A stretch of 34,377 nucleotides of DNA from an uncultured Collinsella sp. (lineage in GTDB: Bacteria > Actinomycetota > Coriobacteriia > Coriobacteriales > Coriobacteriaceae), in NCBI GenBank assembly GCA_934617135.1, contig CAKTUC010000009.1:1-34377 (forward strand), written 5' to 3'. The translations under genes were made by a program, and so were the position numbers. This document shows positions 1 to 9,090 of the stretch, in pieces. Below the pieces are notes generated by a model. The model did no database searches. It was not told the DNA's origin and saw only the letters and a program-made list of their open reading frames with translations. How positions within the stretch are numbered: position 1 is the first letter of the stretch; each line of letters begins with the position of its first letter.

Positions 1-59
1 ATCGAACCCCTGACCTCTTGACTGCCAGTCAAGCGCTCTCCCAGCTGAGCTACGCCCCC
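1..59 (-). tRNA. tRNA-Ala(GGC), 3' end cut by window edge
   Basis: Read on the minus strand, the acceptor 5' half GGGGGCG is followed by TA, a D arm (GCTC...GAGC) and an anticodon stem CTTGA/TCAAG enclosing the 7-nt loop CTGGCAG. This gives anticodon GGC, which decodes Ala GCC. The T arm begins (AGGGGTTCGAT) and then the window ends, so the 3' acceptor strand is missing. A good promoter lies just upstream (73-101). Confidence 0.93.
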
Positions 60-72
60 GTGACGAGGAGAT

Positions 73-101
73 ACTATAGGGGAAGATCTTCGGGGATGCA
101 A
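73..101 (-). promoter_or_regulatory. sigma70-type promoter for tRNA-Ala
   Basis: On the minus strand TTGCAT (96-101) is followed by exactly 17 nt and TATAGT (73-78). The expected start is near position 66, a few bases before the tRNA 5' end at 59. The fit to -35/-10 consensus and the position directly before a tRNA make this one of the better promoters in the window. No start-site data were available. Confidence 0.6.
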
Positions 102-142
102 GGACTATTTTTGGATTGGCTATCTTACTTACGGGTTTTCCT

Positions 143-195
143 GGGACGGGGCAAAAATAATCACTCTACGAGCGATTATTTTTATCCGCCGTCCC
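143..195. terminator. large inverted repeat at the 3' end of thiN, probable bidirectional terminator
   Basis: The inner arms AAAAATAATC (153-162) and GATTATTTTT (174-183) are perfectly complementary. The outer arms GGGACGG (143-149) and CCGTCCC (189-195) add a second GC-rich helix separated by short internal loops. The structure overlaps the last codons of thiN, whose stop is at 166-168. Minus-strand transcripts would have an A-rich then T-rich hairpin before a GC clamp. Intrinsic termination between thiN and tRNA-Ala is likely but the shape is not classical. Confidence 0.5.
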
Positions 196-855
196 GATAA
201 AACCCTGATGGAGCAAATACGCTATTGCAACTCCCGAGTGGACGTCAATCGTTGCTATAGACCTGACGACGTTGCTGATGCCGGTATCGGCTAGTGGGGC
301 TAGCGGGGCGTGGTCTAGTTCCCACTCCAAACCGTATTCGCTTATCTCTGTGTTGGGGGCGATTGCGATTATGGAGAAGGTTTTGCCGGCTGCGTCTTCT
401 ATGGTCCAGGTTTCGTCCTGGTGCAGGATTCTGGCCGTTACTTCGTCCTCGGCGATCCAGACGGGAGCGTCCGTATAACCTGCCAGTAGGCCCAGGACGG
501 ACAGCGCCATGTCGGGGCGGCCTCCGGTGGCGCAGGTTGCTACCACTTCGGCGCCCGGCCAGCGGCGGCGGACGGCGTCTAGGGCTAGGGCTAGGTCGGT
601 GTAGTCCTTGTAGGGGTTGTGGCGTTCCACTTCAAAATCGGCAGCTGCATCGACCAGAGCGCGGCCGGCGTCACTTACGGTGTCGGCATCACCGACGTAG
701 ACGTCGCAACTCAGTCCGGCACCCAAGAGCGCGTCGAGCCCGCGGTCCACGGCGACGACGTGGTCGCACTCCCCTGCCAGGCGGCGCAACAACTCCGCGC
801 TCGCCACCACGGGCGATCCGCAAACTACTAATACTTTGCAAGCCACGGATCTCAC
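166..855 (-). CDS. thiN: thiamine pyrophosphokinase
   Basis: Transfers pyrophosphate from ATP to thiamine, giving thiamine diphosphate (last step of thiamine salvage, cytosolic). The 229-residue length fits the TPK family. Family motifs appear in order: VAVDRGLD (about residues 35-42), VGDADT (54-59) with the metal-binding acidic pair, KDYTDLALALD (about 83-93) and GGRPDMALSVL (about 110-120), followed by the C-terminal beta-sandwich domain. The first in-frame start is a GTG directly after the TAG of the HAD gene. A second GTG three codons later has a better-spaced AGGTGAG ahead of it, so the true start may be 846. It is probably co-transcribed with the HAD gene. I am confident of the family; substrate preference is known only from homologues. 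Confidence 0.88.
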   Translation of the reverse strand: MRSVACKVLVVCGSPVVASAELLRRLAGECDHVVAVDRGLDALLGAGLSCDVYVGDADTVSDAGRALVDAAADFEVERHNPYKDYTDLALALDAVRRRWPGAEVVATCATGGRPDMALSVLGLLAGYTDAPVWIAEDEVTARILHQDETWTIEDAAGKTFSIIAIAPNTEISEYGLEWELDHAPLAPLADTGISNVVRSIATIDVHSGVAIAYLLHQGFIGTADKNNRS

Positions 856-1545
856 CTACCCCTCAAACGCAAGCACGCGGGCCAGGTCCAAGTCCTCATA
901 GCTGTCGACAAAGATCTCGCAGTTGGCGCGCACCTCGTCGCGCTCCATACGACCGTGCAGGTCATAGATGCCTACGCGCTTAAAGCCAGCGGCGCCGGAG
1001 CTCTTAAGGCCAAAGACCGCGTCTTCAAACACCCAGGCGGTATCAAATGCGCGGCCGTGGCGCTCCTCCAGGCGGCGCAACGCCAGCTCGTACACATCGG
1101 GGAACTGCTTGGAGCGCCCCGCCTCGCCCGTCGTGGTAATAAACTCCATATAGCGATCGAGGCCCGCTCCCGCAAGGGCGGACTGCACCAGTTCGGCCGG
1201 CGTGGACGTGGCAACACACATGGCAATGCCGGCTGCCTTCGCCTGTTCCAAAAATGCCAGAAGACCCTCGCGCGGTGGCACCTTGGAATAGCCATCGATG
1301 AGAATCTCGCTCAGTTCGCGATACAGCTCCTCGCCATTCGCGCCAATACCCCACGTGTCATGGTAGGCCTGGCACTCGTCCTCGAGCGAAAGGTGCTCAA
1401 ATTGGGCAAAATCGTCGACCGTCACATCAACGCCGTGGCGGCGCAATAACTCGGGCTGGGCATAGGCCCAAACGGGGGTGCTGTTAACCAGCGTGCCGTC
1501 GCAATCGAAAATAAAAGCGACGTTGGGGGCGGCGGTCTGGGACAT
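856..1545 (-). CDS. HAD-superfamily phosphatase (beta-phosphoglucomutase-like subfamily)
   Basis: Cytosolic haloacid dehalogenase-fold hydrolase. Motif I is FDCDGTLVNS near the N terminus, with the nucleophile Asp and the acid/base Asp two residues later. A helical cap follows, then motif II ATSTPAE, a Lys region (GRSKQFPD) and motif III WVFEDAVFGLKSS. This layout matches phosphoglycolate phosphatase and beta-phosphoglucomutase relatives that act on sugar phosphates. The start at 1545 was preferred over 1566 because GAAAGG lies 7 nt upstream of it. Its TAG abuts thiN. It is transcribed divergently from the glycogen operon and the shared upstream region holds operator-like repeats, so a role in sugar-phosphate metabolism is reasonable inference. 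The exact substrate cannot be told from sequence. Confidence 0.85.
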   Translation of the reverse strand: MSQTAAPNVAFIFDCDGTLVNSTPVWAYAQPELLRRHGVDVTVDDFAQFEHLSLEDECQAYHDTWGIGANGEELYRELSEILIDGYSKVPPREGLLAFLEQAKAAGIAMCVATSTPAELVQSALAGAGLDRYMEFITTTGEAGRSKQFPDVYELALRRLEERHGRAFDTAWVFEDAVFGLKSSGAAGFKRVGIYDLHGRMERDEVRANCEIFVDSYEDLDLARVLAFEG

Positions 1546-1567
1546 AAACGAACCTTTCGATGTCAAA

Positions 1568-1599
1568 TGGTAAACATCCTGCTAAAAACGTTTTACCAA
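1568..1599. promoter_or_regulatory. operator-like inverted repeat 1 (LacI-family style)
   Basis: TGGTAAACA (1568-1576) faces GTTTTACCA (1590-1598). Around the second half-site the sequence AAAACGTTTT (1585-1594) is a perfect palindrome with a central CG, the hallmark of LacI/GalR-family operators. On the minus strand it reads TTGGTAAAACG followed by TTTTTAGCA, matching the site before the amylase gene at 11533-11554. The cognate regulator is not in the window. Confidence 0.5.
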
Positions 1600-1628
1600 A
1601 CGTCAAACTAACAATCTAAAAACCCTAA

Positions 1629-1656
1629 TTGGTAAAACTGTCAAGAGTTTTACCAT
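1629..1656. promoter_or_regulatory. operator-like inverted repeat 2
   Basis: TGGTAAAACT (1630-1639) and AGTTTTACCA (1646-1655) are perfect 10-nt inverted arms around a 6-nt spacer GTCAAG. The half-site TTGGTAAAAC is identical to those at 1590-1599 (reverse) and 11533-11542. The position between divergent sugar genes suggests a repressor or activator site. The assignment to a protein family is inference. Confidence 0.5.
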
Positions 1657-1876
1657 CGTAATTCTGTCAGTGGTCTAAACATGGCGCTCACCGATTAAAA
1701 GCCGCCGCAAAACCACTTTCCTCCATAAAAGTAATGTACAGGTGTTATGGTAGTTTCTGCCGAAAGTTCCACCGAGCACGCGAGGTGGAACGAATCATAG
1801 AACTATCGCCGTCCCTTCGATTCGTGCAGCCCTGGACCTTTCGCATTTAGTCACCAAGGCAACACGCTGCCGCGTC

Positions 1877-4150
1877 ATGATGGGATCAAACGTGAGCGAT
1901 ACAAAGCTAAAGCCAACGGCAAAAAAGCCCGCTACCCGCAAGGCCGCTCCACACGCACCGGAGCTCTCTAAGGACGATGTCTATCTGTTTGGCATTGGCA
2001 TGTGGGAGCGCAGCTGGGAAAAGATGGGCGCGCACCCCGATACGCAGAACCGCACGCGCGGCTGGCGTTTTTGCGTTTGGGCGCCCGATGTAAAGAGCGT
2101 CCACGTTATTGGCGAATTTAACGACTGGGATGAGGAAGCCAACCCGCTGGTGCCCGTGCATACGAGCGCCATTTGGGAAGGCTTTATTCCTGGCGCCGAG
2201 CAGGGCCAGCTCTACAAGTACCTTATCGAGACCAACGAGGGCGAAAAGCTCTACAAGGCCGATCCGTACGCCTTTAAGGCCGAGTGCCCTCCGGGTACGG
2301 CCAGCGTGCTGTGGAGCCTGGACGGCTACAAGTGGAACGATGCCGCGTGGCTCAAGCGCCGCGCCGGCCACAATCACATGTCGCAGCCGCTCAACATCTA
2401 CGAGGTGCATATTGGCTCGTGGAAGCGCCACGGCGACGCGCCGCAGGGCGAGCCGGACGAATACGGCAACTACCCCGGCCCCATGGATCCCTTCCCCGCG
2501 CAGCGCGGCGAGTTCTACACCTACGACGACCTGTCGGTGGAGCTCGTGGACTACGTGCGCGACATGGGCTATACGCATATTGAGGTCATGCCGCTTATGG
2601 AGCATCCCTTCGACGGCTCCTGGGGCTACCAGACGACCGGCTACTATGCCGCCACGTCGCGCTATGGCGAACCGCAGCAGCTCATGCACTTTATTGATGC
2701 ATGCCACGAGGCGGGCATTGGCGTGATCATGGACTGGGTGCCCGGCGGTTTTTGCGCCGACTCCCACGGCCTTGCCACCTTTAACGGCCACATGTTGTTT
2801 GAGCACGAGATTCACCCCAACTGGGGCACGCATAAGTTCGATTTCGCCCGCGGCGAGGTCCGTTCCTTCCTGGTCTCCAACGTGCTGTACTGGCTCGAGA
2901 ACTTCCACGTGGACGGCATTCGCATGGACGGCGTGTCCAGCATGCTGTACCTCAACTTTGGCATTGACGATCCGGGCCAAAAGAAGTTCAACAAGTACGG
3001 TACCGAGGAAGACCTGGACGCCAGCGCGTTTATCCGTCAGGTTAACTGCGCTGTGGAGGCGCACTATCCCGACGTGATGATGATGGCCGAGGAGTCCACC
3101 GCATGGCCGCTCGTGACCTATCCGCCGCAGGACGGCGGCTTGGGCTTCCACTACAAGTGGGACATGGGCTGGATGAACGACACCCTGCACTACATGCAGA
3201 CCGATTTTCCGTGGCGCCCCGGCAACCACGGCCTGCTTACGTTCTCCATCATGTACGCCTTTACCGAGAACTTCATTTGCCCGTTGAGCCACGACGAGGT
3301 CGTGCACGGCAAGTGCTCGCTCATCGGCCGCATGCCGGGCGACTGGTGGCGCCAGTTTGCCGGCCTGCGCACGCTGGCCTTCTACCAGATGACGCACCCC
3401 GGTGCCAAGCTCAACTTTATGGGCAACGAGATTGGCCAGTTTATTGAGTGGCGCTACTACGAGTCCATCCAGTGGTTCCTGACCGAGGAGTACGAGACCC
3501 ACAAGCATCATCAGGCGTTTATCAAGGCGCTCAACCACCTGTACACCGCCGAGCCCGCCCTGTACGAGCGCGGCTACACCGACGACGGCTTTACCTGGAT
3601 CGATGCGGACAACTCCAAGCAGTCCATCGTGAGCTTTGTGCGCCAGGGCGAGGACGTCGACGACGACCTGGTGATCCTGATCAACTTTGACCCGGCGAGC
3701 TACGAGAGCTTCCGCGTGGGCGTGCCGCGCGAGGGTGACTGGGAGGTCATCTTCGATTCCGACCGTCCCGAGTTTGGCGGCAGCGGCTATGCCGGCGAGG
3801 AGCCCTACACTTGCTCGAGCGAACCCTATCCCTGGAACGGGCAGATGGACTCCATCGAGATCAAGGTGCCCGGTTTGGCTGGCGTGGTGCTTAAGCGCCG
3901 CGGTCCCAGCAGCTATAAGCCGCCGGTGATTGAGGAGCCCAAGGCTGCGCGTAAGCGCACGTCCTCGGTAAAGCCCAAGCCCGCGGGTGCCAAGAAGGCC
4001 TCGGCTAAGGCCAAAGCTGCGACGACCAAGGCCAAGGCTAAGGCTGCCGCAATGCCCGCTGCTAAGGCCGCAGCCAAGAAGCCGGCTGCCAAAAAGGGCG
4101 CTACCAAGACCAAGTCTGCTTCTGTTAAGACGTCTGCCAAGGACGCGTAA
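1877..4150 (+). CDS. glgB: 1,4-alpha-glucan branching enzyme with a lysine/alanine-rich C-terminal tail
   Basis: Makes alpha-1,6 branches in glycogen (GH13 with CBM48; cytosolic). The CBM48 domain spans roughly residues 55-145. The catalytic barrel carries nucleophile D351 (DGIRMDG), acid/base E405 (AEEST) and the third acid D473 (LSHDEVVHG), and a C-terminal beta domain follows. Residues about 685-757 are not part of the family: a Lys/Ala/Thr-rich low-complexity tail with KAKAA and AAKKPAAKK repeats, like histone H1 or AlgP. The start is unclear. ATG 1877 has only a distant AAGG, while GTG 1892 has GGGAT close upstream; the N-terminal region before CBM48 is also basic. First gene of glgBPCDA. 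Confidence 0.95.
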   Translation: MMGSNVSDTKLKPTAKKPATRKAAPHAPELSKDDVYLFGIGMWERSWEKMGAHPDTQNRTRGWRFCVWAPDVKSVHVIGEFNDWDEEANPLVPVHTSAIWEGFIPGAEQGQLYKYLIETNEGEKLYKADPYAFKAECPPGTASVLWSLDGYKWNDAAWLKRRAGHNHMSQPLNIYEVHIGSWKRHGDAPQGEPDEYGNYPGPMDPFPAQRGEFYTYDDLSVELVDYVRDMGYTHIEVMPLMEHPFDGSWGYQTTGYYAATSRYGEPQQLMHFIDACHEAGIGVIMDWVPGGFCADSHGLATFNGHMLFEHEIHPNWGTHKFDFARGEVRSFLVSNVLYWLENFHVDGIRMDGVSSMLYLNFGIDDPGQKKFNKYGTEEDLDASAFIRQVNCAVEAHYPDVMMMAEESTAWPLVTYPPQDGGLGFHYKWDMGWMNDTLHYMQTDFPWRPGNHGLLTFSIMYAFTENFICPLSHDEVVHGKCSLIGRMPGDWWRQFAGLRTLAFYQMTHPGAKLNFMGNEIGQFIEWRYYESIQWFLTEEYETHKHHQAFIKALNHLYTAEPALYERGYTDDGFTWIDADNSKQSIVSFVRQGEDVDDDLVILINFDPASYESFRVGVPREGDWEVIFDSDRPEFGGSGYAGEEPYTCSSEPYPWNGQMDSIEIKVPGLAGVVLKRRGPSSYKPPVIEEPKAARKRTSSVKPKPAGAKKASAKAKAATTKAKAKAAAMPAAKAAAKKPAAKKGATKTKSASVKTSAKDA

Positions 4151-4175
4151 CAAAGCCGTTACCGCTGTAATTACC

Positions 4176-4190
4176 CGCCCCGCTGGGGCG
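4176..4190 (+). repeat. glgB-glgP junction hairpin
   Basis: CGCCCC (4176-4181) and GGGGCG (4185-4190) enclose a GCT loop, with no T run after it. A second small stem (CCGGG...CCCGG) lies just before the glgP ribosome site. The absence of a U tract argues against simple termination; an mRNA stability or processing element is more likely. Confidence 0.4.
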
Positions 4191-4242
4191 TAGGATGTAA
4201 GTCATAACCGTTCCGGGAGATATCCCCGGGGGAAAGGAACGT

Positions 4243-6669
4243 ATGAATAAGATCTTCGACAACAAGCAAGAGTTTACCGAGCTCTATCGCGATGCCGTCA
4301 TGAGCATCAGCGGCAAGAGCGTCGAGGCCGCCAGCGACCTCGACCGCTTTAACGCCCTGGCCAAGCTCGTGGCCGAGAAGGCGCGCACCGTCGCTACCAA
4401 GAGCGACGCCCGAGCGGCCGCCGAGGGCAAAAAGCGCGTGTACTACTTCTCGATCGAGTTTTTGATCGGCCGCCTGCTCGACAACTACCTGCTCAACTTT
4501 GGTGTGCGCGACATGGTCGCCGAGGCGCTCGACGACATGGGCTTCGACCTGTCCGTCATCGAGAACCAGGAGCCCGATCCGGCTCTGGGCAACGGTGGCC
4601 TGGGCCGTCTGGCCGCCTGCTTCCTGGATTCCATGGCAGCCGAGGGCATCGCCGGCTACGGCAACGGAATGCGCTACCGCTACGGCCTGTTTAAGCAGGA
4701 GATCGTCAACGGCAGCCAGGTCGAGACCACCGACGAGTGGCTCACCCACGGCTATCCCTGGGAGGTCCGTCGTCAGGACAAGGCCGTGACCATCAAGTTC
4801 GGTGGCCGCGTTGAGGGCTTTGAGGAAGACGGCCGCACGTTCTACCGTACGGTGGACACGCAGGACATCCTGGCCGTTCCCTACGACATCCCCGTCGTGG
4901 GCTATGCCGGCGAGACCGTCAACAAGCTGCGCGTCTGGGCTGCCGAGCCGGTCGAGGAGCACTTCGACCTGGAGGCCTTCAACCGCGGCGACTACGCTCT
5001 GGCCGACGCCGAGCGCGCCGAGGCCGAGGCCATCAGCGCCATCCTCTACCCCAACGACGCCGGCGAGCACGGCCGTCTGCTGCGCCTGAAGCAGGAGTAC
5101 CTGTTTGTCTCGGCCGGCATCTACAGCCTGCTCGACACCTTTGAGAAGGAGCACGGCGAGAACTGGGAGCTGCTGCCGCAGTTTGTTGCCATCCACACCA
5201 ACGACACGCACCCCGCCATGTGCGGCCCCGAGCTCATGCGCATCCTCATCGACGAGAAGAAGCTCGAGTGGGACGACGCCTGGAACATCGTGACGCAGGT
5301 CGTGAGCTACACCAACCACACCATCCTGCCCGAGGCTCTGGAGAAGTGGCCCATCGGCACGTTCTCCAAGCTCCTCCCCCGCGTGTACCAGATCATCGAC
5401 GAGATCAGCCGTCGTTGGCACGAGTCGTTCGACACCACGCAGGAGGGCTGGCAGGAGCGTCTGCGCCAGACCGCCATTCTGTGGGACGGCGAGATTCGCA
5501 TGGCCAACCTGTCCGTGATCTGCAGCCACAGCGTCAACGGCGTGGCCAAGATCCACTCCGACATCATCAAGAACATCGTGCTCAAGGACTTCTATGCCCT
5601 CACGCCCGAGAAGTTCAACAACAAGACCAACGGCATCTCGCACCGTCGCTTCTTTGCCGAGGCCAACCCCACCTACGCCAAGCTCGTGACCGAGGCCATT
5701 GGCGACGGCTGGCTCAAGGACGCCTTTGAGCTGGAGAAACTCAAGGAGTTCCAGAACGACACCGAGTTCCTGAAGGCCGTGGGTGCCTCCAAGCGTGCCA
5801 ACAAGGAGCGCCTGGCCGCCTACGTTAAGGCCGAGACCGGTCTGGTCATCGATCCCAACACCGTCTTTGATGTTCAGGTGAAGCGCTTCCACGCCTACAA
5901 GCGCCAGCTCATGAACATCATGAAGGTGATGGACATCTACAACCGTCGCATCGCGGATCCCAACTTCCACGTGACGCCAACGACCTTCATCTTTAGCGGC
6001 AAGGCTGCCTCGAGCTACACCTTTGCCAAGGAGACCATCCGCCTCATTAACTCCGTGGCCGACGTCATCAACAACGATGCCCGCGTCAACGAGGTCATGA
6101 AGGTCTGCTTTATCCCCAACTTCCGCGTGAGCAACGCCCAGCTCATCTACCCCGCCGCCGAGATCTCGGAGCAGATCTCCACGGCCGGCAAGGAGGCCTC
6201 GGGCACGTCCAACATGAAGCTCATGATGAACGGCGCCATTACGCTGGGCACCCTCGACGGCGCCAACATCGAGATCGCCGACCTGGCCGGCCGCGAGAAC
6301 GAGGCCATCTTTGGCCTGACCGCTCCCGAGGTCGAGCAGCTCTGGGCATCCAACAGCTACTTTGCGTGGGATACGCTCAACAACGATCGCGAGCGTCTGG
6401 GCCGCGTGATGGACGAGCTCAAGGACAACACCTTTGCGGGTCTTTCGGGCAACTTCGAGAGCATCTACAACGAGCTCATGAACAACAACGACCCCGACCT
6501 GGTCATGGCCGATTTCCGCAGCTACGTGGATGCGTGGGAGAAGCTGACCGGCAGCTACGGCGACCAGGAGACCTGGAACCGCAAGGCGCTGCTCAACACC
6601 GCATCGAGTGGCTGGTTCTCGAGCGACCGCACCATTCGCGAGTACCGCGACGAGATCTGGCACGCGTAG
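4243..6669 (+). CDS. glgP: glycogen phosphorylase (GT35)
   Basis: Releases glucose-1-phosphate from non-reducing ends of glycogen; cytosolic, PLP-dependent. The 808-residue length is typical of bacterial GlgP. Visible motifs include the N-terminal KKRVYYFSIEFLIGRLL block, the NGGLGRLAACFLDS substrate-site motif, KRFHAYKRQL, and the PLP site EASGTSNMK with the Schiff-base lysine at K659, then NGAITLGTLDGANIEI. The usual EASGTGNMK has Ser in place of Gly here, a change I regard as tolerated. GAAAGGA is 5-6 nt before the ATG. It sits 92 nt after glgB in the same direction. Confidence 0.96.
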   Translation: MNKIFDNKQEFTELYRDAVMSISGKSVEAASDLDRFNALAKLVAEKARTVATKSDARAAAEGKKRVYYFSIEFLIGRLLDNYLLNFGVRDMVAEALDDMGFDLSVIENQEPDPALGNGGLGRLAACFLDSMAAEGIAGYGNGMRYRYGLFKQEIVNGSQVETTDEWLTHGYPWEVRRQDKAVTIKFGGRVEGFEEDGRTFYRTVDTQDILAVPYDIPVVGYAGETVNKLRVWAAEPVEEHFDLEAFNRGDYALADAERAEAEAISAILYPNDAGEHGRLLRLKQEYLFVSAGIYSLLDTFEKEHGENWELLPQFVAIHTNDTHPAMCGPELMRILIDEKKLEWDDAWNIVTQVVSYTNHTILPEALEKWPIGTFSKLLPRVYQIIDEISRRWHESFDTTQEGWQERLRQTAILWDGEIRMANLSVICSHSVNGVAKIHSDIIKNIVLKDFYALTPEKFNNKTNGISHRRFFAEANPTYAKLVTEAIGDGWLKDAFELEKLKEFQNDTEFLKAVGASKRANKERLAAYVKAETGLVIDPNTVFDVQVKRFHAYKRQLMNIMKVMDIYNRRIADPNFHVTPTTFIFSGKAASSYTFAKETIRLINSVADVINNDARVNEVMKVCFIPNFRVSNAQLIYPAAEISEQISTAGKEASGTSNMKLMMNGAITLGTLDGANIEIADLAGRENEAIFGLTAPEVEQLWASNSYFAWDTLNNDRERLGRVMDELKDNTFAGLSGNFESIYNELMNNNDPDLVMADFRSYVDAWEKLTGSYGDQETWNRKALLNTASSGWFSSDRTIREYRDEIWHA

Positions 6670-6707
6670 CGGCGCACGCGAGCCCCCTTTGCCAGCACGG
6701 CATTACC

Positions 6708-6738
6708 CGGCGGGCGCGAATAGGCTCCGCGCCCGCCG
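6708..6738 (+). repeat. glgP-glgC junction hairpin
   Basis: CGGCGGGCGCG (6708-6718) pairs perfectly with CGCGCCCGCCG (6728-6738) around a 9-nt loop. No T run follows, so this very stable stem is more likely a 3' end protecting or processing structure between glgP and glgC than an efficient terminator. Confidence 0.5.
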
Positions 6739-6778
6739 CTAATGAATTTAGAAACATCGATGACAGAAGGAGAAATCG

Positions 6779-7927
6779 ATGAGTAAGAAAGAATGCATCG
6801 CGATGCTCCTCGCAGGAGGACAGGGCAGCCGATTGGGGGCACTCACCCAAAAGATCGCTAAGCCGGCGGTTAGCTTTGGTGGCAAGTTCCGCATTATCGA
6901 CTTTTCGCTGTCCAACTGCTCCAACTCGGGCATCGACACGGTGGGCGTTCTGACGCAGTATCGCCCCTACCTGCTGCATGCCTATGTGGGCTCCGGCGAG
7001 GCCTGGGATCTGGACAGCCGCGACGGCGGCGTGTCGATCCTGCCGCCGTACGAGACGCAGACCGGCGGCGCCTGGTATGCGGGCACGGCCGACGCCATTA
7101 CGCAGAACCTCGACTACATCAAGGCCAACGACCCCAAGTACGTCCTGATTCTTTCTGGCGATCACCTGTATCGCATGGATTACCGCAAGATGCTCAAGAC
7201 GCACATTGAGAACAACGCCGACCTCACGGTGAGCGTTATGCCCGTGCCGTGGGAGGAGGCCAGCCGCTTTGGCATCCTGACGACCGACCCCGAGGACGGC
7301 CGCATCACCAAGTTCACCGAGAAGCCCGATAAGCCCGATTCGAATCTCGCGTCCATGGGCATCTACATCTTCTCGGCCGACGTGCTGATCGAGGCGCTCG
7401 AGGAGGATGCTCTGGACCAGCGCTCGAGCCACGACTTTGGCAAGGACATCATCCCCAAGCTGCTCGGCGAGGACAAGCGCCTGTACAGCTACGAGTTCCA
7501 CGGCTTTTGGAAGGATGTTGGCACCATCGCCAGCTTCCACGAGACCTCGATGGACCTGCTGGGCAACAACCCCGAGTTCGATCTCTTTGACAAGAGCTTC
7601 CCCATCATGTCCAACATCACCACGCGTCCGCCGCACTACATTGGTCCGGACGGCCGCCTGGACGACTGCCTGGTCTCCAACGGCTGCAAGATCTACGGCA
7701 CCGCTCGCCACTCGATCCTTTCGACCGATGTCATTATCGAGGAGCGCGCCGTGGTCGAGGACTCCGTGCTGCTGCCGGGTGCGCACGTTAAGAGCGGCGC
7801 GCACATCTGCCGCGCTATTTTGGGCGAGAACTCCACGGTCGAAGAGGGCGTGAAGCTCGGCTCTGTCGATACCACCAAGGATACGGCCGTCGTTGGAAAT
7901 GACGTCGTTATCGGGAAGGGGGAATGA
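6779..7927 (+). CDS. glgC: glucose-1-phosphate adenylyltransferase, catalytic subunit
   Basis: Makes ADP-glucose from ATP and glucose-1-phosphate, the committed step of glycogen synthesis. The nucleotidyltransferase signature [14 protein letters not shown] is at residues about 10-23, followed by [16 protein letters not shown], the catalytic SGDHLYRMD with D128, FTEKP near 180, and hexapeptide-type left-handed beta-helix sequence from about residue 285 to the end. At 382 residues it is somewhat shorter than the E. coli enzyme. AGAAGGAG stands 7 nt before the ATG. Its stop is only 4 nt before the glgD ATG, so the two subunits are probably translated together. Confidence 0.96.
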   Translation: MSKKECIAMLLAGGQGSRLGALTQKIAKPAVSFGGKFRIIDFSLSNCSNSGIDTVGVLTQYRPYLLHAYVGSGEAWDLDSRDGGVSILPPYETQTGGAWYAGTADAITQNLDYIKANDPKYVLILSGDHLYRMDYRKMLKTHIENNADLTVSVMPVPWEEASRFGILTTDPEDGRITKFTEKPDKPDSNLASMGIYIFSADVLIEALEEDALDQRSSHDFGKDIIPKLLGEDKRLYSYEFHGFWKDVGTIASFHETSMDLLGNNPEFDLFDKSFPIMSNITTRPPHYIGPDGRLDDCLVSNGCKIYGTARHSILSTDVIIEERAVVEDSVLLPGAHVKSGAHICRAILGENSTVEEGVKLGSVDTTKDTAVVGNDVVIGKGE

Positions 7928-7931
7928 TCCG

Positions 7932-9059
7932 ATGATCAATCGCAAGGCCATCGGTTACATCACCGCTAACTACTCTTCGACTTACGGCAGCGTGCTGCTT
8001 AAGGACCGCCCCATCGCGTCCGTCCCGTTTTTGGGCCGCTACCGCCTGATCGACTTTCCGCTGTCCAACATGATGAATGCCGGCATCAAGACCGTCGGCG
8101 TCGTCATGCCGGGTAACTACCGCTCGCTGATCGACCACGTGGGCTCGGGCAAGGACTGGGGCCTCGACCGCAAGAAGGGCGGCCTGTTCATGGTCCCCGG
8201 CAACGCGTATGGCACCACCAAGGGCGGCATGCGTTTCTTGCTGCGCGACATCATCTCCAACAAGACGCTGTTCCAGCGCTCGGACAAGCCCTATGTTGTG
8301 ATGATGGGCACCAACATCATCTTTAACATGGACCTCAACACCATCATCGAGGCGCACGAGAACTCCGGCGCCCAGATGACCGTCGTGTACTGCAAGGCCA
8401 CGCGCAACGTTGAGGACGAGACCAAGCTCGAGATTAACGAGAACGGCCGCCTGACGGGCGTGAGCGCCGGCGTCGTGTACGGCGACAACGCGTCCATGGA
8501 TTGCTGCATCGTCAACCGCGAGACGCTGCTCGAGATCATCGATCACTACCAGGCCGCCGACTATCTGGACCTGCTCGAGGCGCTCCAGGGCGACTTTGGC
8601 AACATCGACGTGTGCAGCTACGAGTACAAGGGCGAGGTCGTGGGCGTGTTTAGCGAGAAGTCGCTGTACCGCCGCAGCATGGACCTGCTCGACCAGACCG
8701 TAGCCGACCAGCTCTTTGACCCCGAGCGCCCGATCCTGACCAAGGCCCACGACGTGCCGCCCTCGCGCTACGCGACCGGCAGCCACGCGTGCAACTCGAT
8801 CATCTCGGCCGGTTGCATCATCAAGGGCACCGTGCGCAACTCGATCCTGTCGCGCGGCGTTGTGGTTGAGGAAGGCGCTTCGGTGACCAACTCGATCATC
8901 AACCAGAGCTGCATCATCAAGAGCGGCGCCCGCGTCGAGAACGCCATCCTGGACAAGAACAACGTGGTGCCCACCAACACCGAGCTTCGCGGCACGCCCG
9001 AGAACATCCTGGTGCTGGGCAAGGCTCCGTTAACTTCCGATACCACCATCGCTCGTTAA
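7932..9059 (+). CDS. glgD: GlgD, non-catalytic subunit of ADP-glucose pyrophosphorylase
   Basis: 375-residue GlgC paralogue that pairs with GlgC and stimulates it in Firmicutes that carry both. The Gly-rich nucleotide loop is absent: where GlgC has AGGQGSRL, GlgD has ITANYSSTYG. The metal-binding Asp of SGDHLYRMD is Asn here (GTNIIFNMD, N128, same position as GlgC D128). The RLIDFPLSN block, the GNAYGTTKGG region and the beta-helix repeats (SIINQSCIIKSG) are kept. ATG 7932 was chosen over an upstream start inside glgC because AAGGGGGAA precedes it at good spacing and homologues begin near INRKAIGYI. A regulatory role is inferred from the family and the missing residues. Confidence 0.93.
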   Translation: MINRKAIGYITANYSSTYGSVLLKDRPIASVPFLGRYRLIDFPLSNMMNAGIKTVGVVMPGNYRSLIDHVGSGKDWGLDRKKGGLFMVPGNAYGTTKGGMRFLLRDIISNKTLFQRSDKPYVVMMGTNIIFNMDLNTIIEAHENSGAQMTVVYCKATRNVEDETKLEINENGRLTGVSAGVVYGDNASMDCCIVNRETLLEIIDHYQAADYLDLLEALQGDFGNIDVCSYEYKGEVVGVFSEKSLYRRSMDLLDQTVADQLFDPERPILTKAHDVPPSRYATGSHACNSIISAGCIIKGTVRNSILSRGVVVEEGASVTNSIINQSCIIKSGARVENAILDKNNVVPTNTELRGTPENILVLGKAPLTSDTTIAR

Positions 9060-9090
9060 CATTGGCGTCGCATAATCGCACGTAAACTGA

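Larger units (their letters stand above)
1546..1876. other. divergent intergenic region, HAD gene / glgB
   Basis: This 331-nt gene-free stretch holds the control region for both directions. It is A/T-rich from 1561 to 1760, unlike the flanking genes, and contains the operator-like repeats annotated separately at 1568-1599 and 1629-1656. Near 1746 a TATGGT could be a -10 for glgB, but I see no good -35. From 1766 to 1791 GTTCCACC and GGTGGAAC form an 8-bp stem with a 10-nt loop in the presumed glgB leader. I see no coding sequence. Confidence 0.7.

Noticed and set aside
1746..1751. TATGGT as a defined glgB promoter
   Set aside because: No acceptable -35 at 16-18 nt upstream; mentioned only as a possibility.
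1907..4153. A 748-residue open frame antisense to glgB (and similar long frames opposite glgP, glgA and the amylase gene)
   Set aside because: High-GC codon bias opens the opposite strand. The product is low complexity with no recognisable domain, no ribosome site, and glgB is unmistakable on the plus strand.
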